Origin: Adineta steineri
Taxonomy: Eukaryota > Rotifera > Eurotatoria > Adinetida > Adinetidae
NCBI GenBank assembly: GCA_905250115.1
Contig: CAJNOI010000025.1
Location: 599,027 to 663,026 of the forward strand
Direction: 5' to 3'
DNA: 64,000 nucleotides
Below are positions 37,825 to 49,704 of this stretch, in pieces (position 1 is the stretch's first letter; each line of letters opens with the position of its first letter). Made by a program: the position numbers and the translations under genes. The notes beneath the pieces were generated by a model. That model worked only from the letters and a program-made list of their open reading frames with translations, did not search any database and was not told where the DNA came from.

Positions 37825-39479
37825 TTATGAATCATATTTTTTATATTCCATACCCTTAAAAAACCAAACATGATTTATTTTCAAAAAGAAAAATTAAATC
37901 TAATTTCAACTTACATCTGGTGGTTCACAAGTAACTTTGCCTTTGCCTACTTCTTCCCAATTCATATTCAAACACGTACCACCCGATTCGTACTACATAA
38001 TTCAATTTTTATATTAATTAATTTAAATCATAAATCTTACCATTGATTTATTCATAGCTCGACGAGTATTTTCATCACTATCTCGATAAAGTTGTTGAAA
38101 TATGCTTGAAGAAAATACAAAAATTTACAATTAAATACTCTAAACAAAATAAACAACATACGCATTTGCATCACCCATATCTTCTTTATTATCTTTTTCA
38201 TCTTTCTTAATTTCTGCTTCAACTTTATCCCAATTTTTAGCTCGTTGACTTGATGATGGATAAGTCGGTGCTTTTTGTGTTACTGGTCGGCTCATTGGAA
38301 CTAGTAGAATTAAAAAATTATGCATATATCATATAAACAAATAAAACGATTCTGTACCAGGTGGTTGCGATTTATTTGCAGAAGATTTTGCATCTAATGA
38401 CGACCATTGAATAGCTTGTTGTTTATATAATTTAATTTCAATCTAAATCAATCTGATAAATAAATTTTAATAGAAATATGAATCTTACATTGAAACCAGT
38501 TACATTAAAAGTTGTACGTGATGAATCAATAGGATGAGCAAGATCAAATTCAAGAGAATAATCATTACCTGTTGCTGGAATTTTTGTACTAACGCTCAAC
38601 TAAAATAAACAATAGAAAAATATGAAATTTATATTGAATAAATATTAAAACGTACAGTTTTATCTGTTGTTTGTACTTGTACTTGTTCTTTCTTAAGACC
38701 TTTAATTGGAATTTGAATTGTAACAACTGTATCTGTTTGATAAAATGAATGACTATAAAAAATAATAGACATATGATTATGAAAACTAAGAATTAGTAAA
38801 TCAAATCATACTTAATTTTAGCTGGTGGAGCAGGTACAGCAGCTGCTACTGGTGTTGGTTTTTCAGCAGTAGTTGTTTTTGGTTTTTTTTCTGTATTAAA
38901 ATAAAATGAATATTTTAATCAGAAAAAGATTAAATCATACCTTCTAAATCTTTTTCACATTTTTCTTTCCATACTTTTAATTGATCATTAGCAGCTAAAA
39001 GGCAAGAAGTAAATAAATAAAAGACTAAATATAATTTAATAAACATACAATCAATTTCAAGTCCACGAATAAATGTTTTCAATGCTTCATCTTTTGAATC
39101 TTGATTATATAATGCTGTACCTTTACGAAGATATGCTTTAATATTTGTTTCATCTAATTGAATTGCATTATTACTATCATTCAATGCATCTAATAGAAAT
39201 TTAAAATATTAACCAAAAAGACAAAAGGACAAATTTCTTTACCAGCATATTTTTTTGATTTCAATAAGCATTGAGCACGTGCTGCTAATACTTTCGATGT
39301 AAATTGATTATTGGTTTTATCATCACTATCAAGAGCTTTGGTGTAAAGCTATAAAATAAAATATTTTTTATTTGTTTGCTAATAAAGAAGAGAATTTTTT
39401 TATTACGAACTTCATATGCTTGATCATATCTATCATCGACAAAAGCTTCATTTGCTTCTTCAAATACTTCTTTTGACAT
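37825..39479 (-). CDS. SUGT1: SGT1 co-chaperone (SUGT1)
   Basis: Full SGT1 architecture across several short exons. The N-terminal TPR domain starts MSKEVFEEANEAFVDDRYDQ and continues KVLAARAQCLLKSKKYADAL and NIKAYLRKGTALYNQDSK. The central CS domain begins KHSFYQTDTVVTIQIPIKG and contains GNDYSLEFDLAHPIDSS. The C-terminal SGS domain has AKNWDKVEAEIKKDEKD, NTRRAMNKSMYESGG, NWEEVGKGKV and ends DGMEYKKYDS. SGT1 links HSP90 and SKP1 and works in kinetochore assembly, SCF ligase function and NLR stability. It diverges from AMDHD1 across a 1.1-kb spacer. Confidence 0.95.
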
Positions 39480-40615
39480 GATTGAAAATAAATGTTATGT
39501 ATGACAAAATAAAGGAAGTGATCGAAAAATGAAAAAGAAGAGAAATTTCCAAGACCTATAGTGTAAGAATACAAATGCTTGAATTTCATTCGTCAACATA
39601 ACTTTTTCTTTTCTATTAAAGGTATGTTAGATGACGTAAGGTATTGGTTAAATGATAAGAGATCATTTTGAAACTAGGAGTTTAAAAAAAATGAGAATGC
39701 ATAAGATTTGTAGATAGTCAACAGTATAACTGTCGAAAAACCAGGTAGGAATGTCTTGTTCTTTTTGAAAGTCCGTTTACTTTTGTAAAATAGCCCGATG
39801 GACTTAACATGAAGCATTATTAATCTGATTATATTCGATATTTTGAATGAATAATTAATATTTGTTGTTAGTTTGAACTTAATTATGTAAAATCATCAGA
39901 ATTATATTTAAACTAACTTGAAGTCTTGATATTGAGAAAGATGAATGATTCTGTTTTTTACATGCACAAAATTATTACTTTATAAATATAGAAGTATATT
40001 TAACAGATTCATGACAAAGTTTAGATTTAGTAAAATATATGACAGATCTGACTTCAACATGTTCTAAATAAAGTTTTGAAAAGGTATGATTATTATGGTT
40101 TATCGACAGATGGTGATAGTTATCAGTTTTATCATTGATGCAATTTACATCGTTTTAATTCTGATTGAATGTAATGCAAATCATCAAATCGTTTGAAAAA
40201 TTATAATTATCAATACTTTCAAATTCAATAGTTTTCATTTAAGTTTTCATTCGTTAATCACTTGTATCTATCACTATAAGACAGTAATATCTATTATTCT
40301 TTTTTCTTTTCGTATTAATACGATAATAATATTTATTTTTCTGTCCCTTATTACCTGTCATTCACATTTTTGTTAGACTACAATAGATACGTAATTTTTT
40401 TTATATAAAACGTTTAGCTATGATTAATATTCCTACGGTAGTAATGAACGATATTGTATTCTATAATATATATGACGGTGGATATTCACAGCGAATAGGT
40501 AGTATTGGAAATAAGCAAAGGTTTTCAAATAGAGATAATCTTTCGAGCATATTCTATATGGATCGTTAATAATAATTCTATTTATGTCAACGTTTTAATT
40601 TCTTTTATATTATAG
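39480..40615. promoter_or_regulatory. divergent spacer between SUGT1 and AMDHD1
   Basis: 1.1 kb between two start codons facing away from each other, so both promoters should lie here. It is AT-rich with poly-T runs, and no TATA or initiator element stands out. The sequence just before the AMDHD1 ATG is a strong splice-acceptor-like polypyrimidine tract ending TATAG. Confidence 0.4.
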
Positions 40616-42427
40616 ATGACATTAAGAATATTAATTTATGGTGCTAGACAGATTGTTACAGTGACACATAATAATGGTGAAAAAATGTTATGTGGAAAAG
40701 ATATGCATAATATTGGAATAATGAAATCTGATACAGTTGGTTTAAGTTTAATGATTGAAAAGTAAGAGAAGCAAAAATCGATTAATAATGAAATGGTGAT
40801 GGGATTTATTGATTCTATTAATTACGTGTAATAGACATATTCATTTTATTTATTATATAGTGAAAATATTATAGCAATTGGAACAGATGATGATATTGCA
40901 CGAACATTTGAAGGAGTAGAAGTAAATGAGAAAATTGATGCATCTGGTTGTTGCATTTTACCAGGTAAAAATAAATTTTTTAGATTTATTCTAATAAAAT
41001 ATGACACATATTTATTTTCTAAAGGTTTCGTTGATGCACATACACATCCAATTTGGGCAGGTGATCGAGTTCATGAATATGCAAAAAAAGTATGACCTAT
41101 AAAAAATATTTTCTTTCAAAATTTTATCTATTTATTATTAAAGTTAGCAGGTGCTACCTATATGGAAATAATGCGTGAAGGTGGTGGTATTGGTTTCACA
41201 GTTGAACAAACAAGATTAGCTACCGATAAAGATCTTCTTGTTTCTTTAGTTGCTCGATTGAAACGTATGCTATGTGCTGGTAAATATTAACTTGATTTTT
41301 ATCCTATATAAAATTTTCTTTTGTTATTAGGTACAACTTATGTTGAGTGTAAAACAGGTTATGGATTAGAATGGCCTGATGAATTACGTTTATTGAAACT
41401 TCTTGAACAAGCACGTTCACATATACCTATTGGAATTTCAATCACTTATTGTGGTGCACATGCCATACCAAAGTAAGAAAACGAAAAAGAATTGATTTTC
41501 TTTATGATTTAAATTTAGAAATAAAACTGCTGAAGAAATGACAGACGATATTGTGAATAATCAAATAAAAGCTTTAAAAAAATTAATGGATAATAAAGAA
41601 TTAAATGTTAGTGACATCGATGTTTTTTGTGAAAAGGGTATATATCTATATTACTCTATAAAAATGAAATAATTTACTATAGAAAATATTTTTAGGTGTA
41701 TATGATACAGAACAAAGTCGTCGAATACTTCTTGCTGGTAAAGAAATAGGTCTTGAAGCAAATTTTCATGGTGATGAACTTAATTATACAGGCTCAGCTG
41801 AAGTAAATTATCTATTTTATAATTCGAATAATTTTTATATTCAAATAGATGGGTGCTGAAATTGGTGCACGAGCTATTAGTCATTTAGAATGTATCTCTG
41901 ATGAAGGTATTCATGCAATGGCTAAAGCAAAAACAATTGGTGTTATTTTACCTCATACAGGATATTTATTAAGAATTGAATTACCACCTGTAAGAAAAAT
42001 GATCGATGCTGGAGTACCAATAGCTTTAGGAACAGATGCAAATCCAAATGCTTTCTCATCAGCTATGGTTTGTTAATTCTATTTTCAATGAAATAAACAG
42101 TTTTTTTGTTTTCTTATAGTCAATATCAATGAATTTAGCTTGTGTTTTATGTCATATGACTTTAGAAGAAGCATTAGCAGCAGCTACAATTAATAGTGCT
42201 GCAGCATTGGGTATTTCTGATAAATATGGTTCAATAGAAGTAGGAAAAAAAGCAGATCTAATCATATGCCGATGTCCATCGTACGATATTATTTGATTTA
42301 TTATCTCGAGTTTTTCAGTTTTGTATTATTTAGATGGGAGCATATCATCTATCAATTCGGCGATCATACTCATTTGATTCGACATGTAATAAAACACGGC
42401 ACAATCGTCTATACAAAAACTGGATAA
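40616..42427 (+). CDS. AMDHD1: imidazolonepropionase (histidine degradation)
   Basis: Hydrolyses imidazolone-5-propionate to formiminoglutamate, the third step of histidine breakdown, in the cytosol. About ten exons separated by 45-90-bp introns encode a complete amidohydrolase. Motifs in order: MTLRILIYGARQIVTV, ILPGFVDAHTHPIWAGDR (metal-binding HxH), YMEIMREGGGI, KTGYGLEWPDELRLLKLL, ITYCGAHAIP, NFHGDEL (metal ligand), ARAISHLECISDEG, and LGTDANPNAFSS (catalytic Asp region). The end is IKHGTIVYTKTG. Length matches the animal enzyme of about 430 residues. The ATG follows directly on a TATTATAG acceptor, suggesting a 5'-UTR intron or trans-splicing. The gene converges on the next minus-strand gene, 168 bp away. 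Confidence 0.95.
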
Positions 42428-42595
42428 TTATTCATTTCAAATTTCACGCGAAGTAAAAAACATTAATATTCATCGTATTCTATTTTATCTTTTAAATTCC
42501 GAATATAATTAGAGAGCAAGTTTTATTTTATAAATACAACAAGAAAAAAAATTAATTCGTTTAAATCTGACTATGATGACTAAGAATTTTTGTTT

Positions 42596-43262
42596 TTAAT
42601 TATATATTGTAAATGATGAATTGCGTCTATAACTCGTATTTAAAATTAATCGTCTTGGTGGTCGTCGTATAATTGATGCATCAACATGTATCTTAGTTGG
42701 CGCAAGAGTATTTATTTTCGTAGGATTAATAATTGGAAAAGATGTTTTAGATTGATATTGCAATCGAGTATGTGGTATAGATCGTTGAGATGGAAATAAT
42801 TCATTTCCTCGTACATAACGAACAATACTTGGTACTAAAATAAGTATTCATTTGTAAAAATAATCAATCAAAAAAAATAGATTTACATGAAGATTTTCTT
42901 TTTTGATGAATGATTGGTATTTCAATATGTATTGCATTGGCTGGTATTAATTTCGGATAACATTCTTCTTCTGTTGCAATACGTTCAATTGCATGAGCCA
43001 CTGAACGTATGGGTAATGGATATGAATCTTTTGTCATGGATTTTTGAGATTTTTCACGAATATAAAGTCGACTATATTCAAATTGCCATGGGTGATAATG
43101 AACCGGTGGATGTGAAATTTTCGATGCCAAGCTTTTTGATCGTTTATTTCTAGGTTTTGATCGATTACGAAGTGGTTGTGAATTAATAGAAGCCGATGGT
43201 TTTGAAGTCGATCGTTTTTTAACTAATTTTGTTTTCAATATATTTTGAACTTCATTCGACAT
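42596..43262 (-). CDS. basic protein of unknown function
   Basis: Two exons (43262 to about 42889, and about 42836-42596) encode roughly 200 residues. The N-terminus is very basic and Ser-rich (NRSKPRNKRSKSLASK). It is followed by HPWQFEYSRLYIREKSQ, RSVAHAIERIATEEE and a second exon rich in Ile, Pro and Arg (IIRRPPRRLILNTSYRRN). No signal peptide or membrane segment is visible. I do not recognise the family. The basic composition would suit a nucleic-acid or microtubule binder, but that is a guess. The splice join keeps the frame and AATAAA-like signals follow the stop. Confidence 0.6.
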
Positions 43263-44028
43263 GTTGTGATTATATGTCTCGACAAAACTATAATAGTGAA
43301 TAAAATGATCGTTTTCTTTTTTTTAATATTTATGTTATAAATGTTGAAGAAGCACAATACTTTCTTTGTTGAAGTATAACGATTACTTTTAGTTGAGAGG
43401 AAGAGTAAGAGAAACAACACTTATATATTCAATATTTGTCTGTTTCTATGACATATTGCAATCGTCCACTTGACGTACAAGTGATTATATTTAAAAAAAA
43501 ATATATATAGATGAATGTAATCATCCTTGTTGCTGCTATTCATTTAATTATTTTTACAAAAAAAATAAACTATTATATATGCATTATACTCACAATATTA
43601 AAAAGAAACTACTTTCGATATGTTATTATATAGACAGATAATATTACTTGATTTCAATAACGAAATTGTGCAATTTGGTTTTCACGCTTCTTTGTTACGC
43701 ATTACTTTTGTCCCTGTAATACAAGGCAAACATGTATATTTGATTGTAAAAACATATACGTTTTTGTGTAGATCATATAAAGATTGTTTTCAAGTTAATA
43801 AAAAGCGAGAAAGAAAGATTAACTTGACAGTTATAACAATTCAATGATTTATGCAAAGATATATTTTATGATATCAATAGTCTTAATTAATCTCTTAATT
43901 GATGTATTTTTTTGCTTTCGATAATGCACATACCAATTAACAATGATTCTTAATTGATGCGATAGAGTTAACTATAATATGCTTATATATAATGCGAATA
44001 GGAGAAGAATCAAATATTATTATTCATC
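43263..44028. other. divergent spacer between two small genes
   Basis: 766 bp AT-rich. An open frame at 43620-43847 is low complexity and unsupported. Both neighbours start facing outward, so promoters are expected here. Confidence 0.4.
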
Positions 44029-44390
44029 ATGTCTTCAACTAAACAAATAGTAGGTGATCTTGTTATATGTTGTATAGTAAAATATTTTTTTGTTTTAGAT
44101 TGTCGAACAACACAAGCAAGAATATGTGCAATTAATTCTTAAACAAAAAACTGAAATACTTGATCGATACAAACAAAAATCACAAGTTTATATAGCAATT
44201 TATGAAAAAGAACAAGAATTATTAAGGTAAATCTATTTTTTTTGTTTTGTTATTTTTCATGTAATTTCTTTTGTCTTCTAGTCTTTCAAATCAACCAATA
44301 TGTAAACCAAAGAAATTCAAAACTGAAGAAGCAATACCAATGACAGACGATGATTTTCTTATTGCTGAACTCAATGGACATTTTCAATAA
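44029..44390 (+). CDS. short helical/coiled-coil protein
   Basis: Three exons starting MSSTKQI give about 85 residues: a helix-forming Gln/Lys/Glu-rich body (EQHKQEYVQLILKQKTE, YIAIYEKEQELL), then KPKKFKTEEAIPMTDDDFL and IAELNGHFQ at the end. The introns have good splice sites (GTAGGT..TTTTAG; GTAAAT..TTCTAG). I do not recognise it. Size and composition would suit a small adaptor subunit. The stop is only 63 bp before the next ATG. Confidence 0.6.
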
Positions 44391-44453
44391 AACTATTTTT
44401 TTGTATATAAAGCGCGTAATATTATAAATAAATAAATAAATCTTAATTTCTAT

Positions 44454-45929
44454 ATGTTCACACACTTTACTTTGACGTTAATAATCGAAATTGTTTATAT
44501 ATCATTGATTAGTAGTCAACGATATTACGCTTTTGTTGAAACTCTATTTGTTATTGATACAAATTATTTTCCACAACCATCACAAATTTCCTATGAAAAT
44601 TATATACAAACTATTGTTGATACAGCAAATATAGTAAATAAATAAAATTGATGTTTTGTGAGAAGTCGTTTTTTGGTTACAGATATTTCAATCAAAGAAT
44701 GATCTTGATATTAAAATAGAAGTTATTAATTCAAAGATTGTTAACTTCAATATTGTTCAACCAGTACCAAGAGAACCTCATAGTTATGAACAAATTCTTC
44801 GCGGATTGGTTAATGATTATGATAAGTAAAGAAGTGTAAATATTTTAATGAATGAGAATTTTGATTGATTCTAGATATGATTCAATTGTATTACTTTGTT
44901 ATCAACCATGGGAAGGAAAGGATGGTGCTCAAGGTTATGCTATACTAAAAGGAATTTGTAATTCAGCTAATAGTGAGTTTGTTTTGTCTTGAATACATAA
45001 TAAAAAATTATTTTTAAAGAAATCCTGTATTTACTTCCATATCAGAATGCAGGATTTTATCTTGCTCATGAAATTGGTCATCAACTTGGTCTTATTCATC
45101 AAGTTGATACTACATGTTATACAACATCGTATATGACCGTTATGACTAGAACACATACAGCTTCGTATGAACAAGCACGTTGGTCGAAATGTGAAAACAA
45201 TTGGATAAATAATCATATTTGTGAATTTGAATGTCTTTTTAATAAACCAATTAATTATCAACCAATTAAAAATAAATATTCTACAATGCCTGGTAAACGT
45301 ATGAATAATGATCAACAAGCAAGAATGATCGAACCGAATGAATATGCCATGGGAGAAGTAGTAACAAATACATATATGCCAGCAAATGTAACGACTCAAT
45401 GTTTATATTTCCGTTATTTTATTGAAGGATCAAGTAGCAGTTCGTAGACTTTTTTTTATCAAATAAATTATGAAAGAAAAATAAATAAATTTTAGAATAT
45501 AAATATATACTTAGTCCAATGTTACCAGGTTCAGAATGTGGTATAAATTCAGTTTGTTATGAAGATCAATGTATTTCATTAGATAATCTTGATTCATCAT
45601 TAATTAGTATTGAATATGATAATAAAATACTTGATTTAACTACACATTGTACTTCAAATAATAATCCAGAGGATTTAAAAGCTAGTAATCAGGATCTACA
45701 TACTGATATTAAATGTATTAATTGGGAAAATGATTACTTATGTCATCAATCCCAAGCATGTCCACAGACAGATGATTCAAGTACAACAGGACTTTATATA
45801 AGACATGTATGTTGTGCAAAATGTTCATCAACACCTCATGCTATCTCAACTATACTTAATCGAGCTCGAATAAACCAAAGATATATGATGTCGTCAATAT
45901 TCACTGTTTGGATTGTTTTTCTTTTCTAA
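44454..45929 (+). CDS. metzincin-type metallopeptidase (reprolysin/ADAM-like)
   Basis: Starts MFTHFTLTLIIEIVYISLISS, a signal peptide. Exons encode YAFVETLFVIDTNYF (typical first strand of reprolysin catalytic domains), YDSIVLLCYQPWEGKDG and the zinc site HEIGHQLGLIH (HExxHxxGxxH), followed by a Met-turn candidate SYMTVMT. A Cys-containing segment follows (CENNWINNHICEFECLF, GSECGINSVCYEDQC, CHQSQACPQTDD, HVCCAKCSS). The C-terminus is hydrophobic (SSIFTVWIVFLF), suggesting a membrane or GPI anchor. There is no visible prodomain with a cysteine switch. One intron near 45434 uses a weak donor (GTTCGT), chosen because the stronger-looking alternative two bases later breaks the frame. The substrate is unknown. 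Confidence 0.78.
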
Positions 45930-46926
45930 AACTTTTTTTTTTGTGATCTATTCGATATATTTCTTGAATACTAATTGTAGAATAATTGATTTATAAATAG
46001 CTTTTAGTTCTACATTTATTTATGTCATCTAATACGCAATAAAGACAATGTTGGTTAGGCAAAAATCATATCTTTTTTTTCGAACTAAAACTATGTTAAT
46101 ATGTTGAAGATATACGGATAAAAAAGATTCATCAAATGAATATATTTTGTTTTGAGAAAATAATCAATACTAATCTGTATTTAATTGATCTCTATTATAA
46201 TTAATTGATACTCTGTCCTTCAATACATACTTTTAATAATAACAAAAACAAAAAGCTGATCATAGCAATAGACAATCAATGCTATATCTTTAAAAAAATA
46301 AAAAATGTTCTTGTTATGTCTAGTATTGTTCATTTAACATTGTTCATGAGACAATTATTGAAGAACACTTTTTTTGTTGTCTACGTTAAATATTTGTCTG
46401 ATATATATAACTATATTTAATTATAACAAAAAAAACTATTTAAGAATATATATTTCTTTCAAGGATAATAACTTTCGATGGTCTTTGTCTTGTATACAAA
46501 TATGAATGAAAAACAAATGAATAAATGAATAAGCAGACGATGCATACTATTTAGAATTGTTTCCAGTAAAAGAATGCCCTTGATTCTATCAGTTGTAGTA
46601 TACAAGTGTAATTTTTTTGTTTTTACGTGTATATCAAATGTAATATCAATCACATCTAGAGAAAGAAATGAAAATTGCACACCCGACTAAACATCAGATA
46701 ACAAAGTGAGACAGACATTAGCAGCCTTCTACCTTATTGAATATAAAAGTGTGAATTATGCAACTGGTACTTCTTTCATAAAATAGATGCGTATGTGTGA
46801 CTTATTAAAAAAAGAACAAAACAAACTGGTTATACTGGATATATATTACACTACTCTACTCGTTTTTTTTTCTTTTTCTAAGTTTTAGATTGACAAAACA
46901 AAAAAAGCTTTTTACTAAATTTAGAC
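45930..46926. other. intergenic
   Basis: 1 kb AT-rich. The short frames at 46205-46420 (plus) and 46459-46680 (minus) show no recognisable features. The promoter of the next gene is expected here. Confidence 0.45.
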
Positions 46927-49101
46927 ATGCCATATGAACGATCATCATCATTGTATCGAAGTAATTCTGGTGAAGGTAAGTATTTTCCCTAGTTTTATGA
47001 TGATTAATAACGAAAAAAAAAGACTAGCTAAATATATGAATACTGTTTTATTTTGTAATTATCTACAGATGGATATGGTTTTGCATACCCCGGAACTTCA
47101 AATGGTAATATCAATGGAAATTATTTAAAATTTGATACAGGACCAGCAGCAGGATATGGAATGGGAAGTAGTGAAGTATTCATGAATGGTACTAATGGTG
47201 CAACATTTCATATTAATGGCAATGCTGATGCAGTTTTGAACGGTCTCAATGGCGTTGCATTCCACATTAACGGCAATGGTGATGGACTTGCAAATGGTCA
47301 TAATGGTCTTGCATTTCATTTTGGTGGGAATACTGATGGATTTGTAAATGGTGGGAGTGGACAAGCATTTCAAGATAATAATAGTTCTATGATGCTTCAC
47401 AACAGTAGTAATAGTGTAGCACTTCATAATAGTAGCAAAGGTGATGCATATATGAACGGTGGTACTAATGCAATGTATGGACATAGTGATACTAATGGTG
47501 AAGGATATTTCGGTGCTGGAACATATGCAAATGGTAGCAGTGGTGATGCATACGGTCATAGTGAGTCATCTCAAAATGGCAATACTAGTGAAGCACATGC
47601 AAATAGTGGTACTGGTGAACAATTTTTAAATGGTGTTCATACAGAGATATTTCTAAATGATTCTAATAATAGTGGTGCTCCTCGACGAGAATCTCGTATT
47701 TCATCATTTCGAAATGGTCCTGATCAATCAGGATATTCAGCAGCATCATTTACCAATGGAAATGGAAATGATTATAGTTCTGGTAATTCAGAAAAACAAG
47801 CATCGACAGCGGGAAATTATCCAACTGATGCTCAAGGTCTTTATCAAGATCCTAATCCTCAAATTCTTCGTCGACCAGCAATAGGAGGTCCACAAGTATA
47901 TACTCAACGAGTTATTGTTAAATTTTTACAAGCCCCACCCATGCCTCCACCAGGTGTAAGTATTATAACAAAAAACAATAGAGAATTTTAAAAAAAAGTT
48001 TTATTATTTAATAATTTTAGCCACTTATTATTAAAGAAATTCGTGCACCACAACCACCTCCACCACCTCCACTCTTTATTCGTAAGTTATTTAATATAAA
48101 TGAAAATCTATTTTTTTCTAAATATCTATAATCATGTAGGACAACGTCCACCACCACCCCCAATATTACCACCATTGATTATACGTGAAGCTCCACCTAA
48201 ATTACCACCACTAGTCGGCCCACAAGGTAAAATGATTCATATATTTAAAAAAAAACTAAAATTTTGATTTTTAATAGTTATTACTAAAATGCTTCCACCA
48301 CTACCTGTACCACCACGTTCAGTTATTATTGAACGTTTACCACCTCTTCCACCTCGACCACGCGATGTTATTGTCGAACGTTGGTTACCATATCGTACAT
48401 TACAAAAACGTCGTGTTATTATTCAACGTGCTCCACCTGCAGTAATCCCCAAACCTCGTAACATTATTATTTAGTATGTATAATAAGAAAAATTATAAAA
48501 ATATTGTAAGATATTTATTTTATTAATTTACAGTTATGAACCAGCTAAAGCTCAGATTGTTCGTCGATTTCAGAATTTAGGTGTTGCACCTGCAAATCCA
48601 GACGAATATGTAGCACGTTATGGATCTCAACTAGAGGATTCTCAAACACTTATTTCACATGCTCGACAAGCTGGTGTTATTGAAGATATTGTAAGAAAAT
48701 ATTCTATAATATGAATTTAATCTTTTTTTTTAAATTAGTCACCACCTATAAGTATGAGGTCAAGTTTTCAATCAGCTAGTATAGAAAATGCTGAATCGAG
48801 TGAAGGCGGTGGTAGTACTGCAGGCAATGATCTTAGTGATGGTAATTCAGCAATAGGAGCAGGTAGTGGTGCTGGTGGTGGTGGTGGCGGCGGCGGTTAT
48901 GGAGTCGTTAATAGTGGTGCTGGTGCAGCTTCGTCAAGTAGTTATGATTCAATCTCAACTAATAATACACTAGGTCGTAATAGTGGTTCTACTATTGATC
49001 TTGAATCGTTTGGTTTTGCTGATCATCATACAAGTGGTTTTGGTGGCGTTGGTGGTAGTAATTATTATGATTCATATTCGTCTCAACATACATATAGTTA
49101 A
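46927..49101 (+). CDS. Asn/Gly-rich and Pro-rich protein with a conserved-looking core
   Basis: Six or more exons starting MPYERSSSLYRSNSGE. The N-terminal about 280 residues are Gly/Asn/Ser-rich with a loose repeat of the type (D/E)xF(M/L)NGxNGxxFHINGN. Next comes a Pro-rich stretch (PPMPPPG, PPPPPPLFIR, LPPLIIREAPP). A compact block follows: RDVIVERWLPY, KRRVIIQRAPP, KPRNIII, YEPAKAQIVRRFQNLGV, NPDEYVARYG, LISHARQAGVIEDI. It ends in Gly/Ser-rich sequence. The central block does not look low complexity and seems the functional core. No signal peptide or membrane segment is visible. I do not recognise the family with confidence; a structural or cytoskeletal role is possible. TTTAG precedes the ATG by two bases. 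Confidence 0.75.
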
Positions 49102-49704
49102 TAGAACGGATTTTCTTATTTTTTTTTGTTTTTTTCTTTTCACGATTTTAACTAAATAATTTATTTTTTTAAAATAGAAGAAGTATTTAGATTTCTTTTG
49201 TTTTTATGTAAAAGTCTAGAGATTGAATTGTTTCATTGAATATTCAATAAAAAATAATCTGATCTTGAAAATTTAATTTATATATATATATATATGCGTT
49301 ACAAAGTACACCACCTACCAATCATGTTAATTTATTTGTTTATTATATAACTAAACTTGAACCAATTGAATAATATCGAACGAATATATATTTTAGTTTA
49401 ATAGAAAAAAAACAACAATCATATTTGAATGACATGTTTTTCATTTGCATGTCTATTCATTAACAAAATAAAACTCATTATGATTAGATGACATTCAAAT
49501 GATGCGTGAAATTTTTTGATGGTCATTAATAATAACTTGTTTATATCGAAGGTTATTATTTAATTAAGATATATCATTGAATAAAATATTTGATGATATC
49601 TTTTGTCTATACCTACAATATTTTTGTATTAGAATTAAACATAAAAATAGATATATATCATTATATAATTGAATATTTTAGATATCCGTATATAAAATAT
49701 TATT
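49102..49704. other. intergenic, AT-rich
   Basis: 600 bp with poly-T, a TA microsatellite (49278-49295) and AATAAA downstream of the previous stop. Nothing coding. Confidence 0.5.

Noticed and set aside
45031-45399. 122-residue minus-strand frame
   Set aside because: It lies exactly opposite the catalytic and Met-turn exon of the metzincin, which has clear motifs.
47125-47559. 144-residue antisense frame of Thr/Ile/Cys composition
   Set aside because: It is the reverse of the repetitive Asn/Gly-rich coding exon; the composition follows from the other strand.
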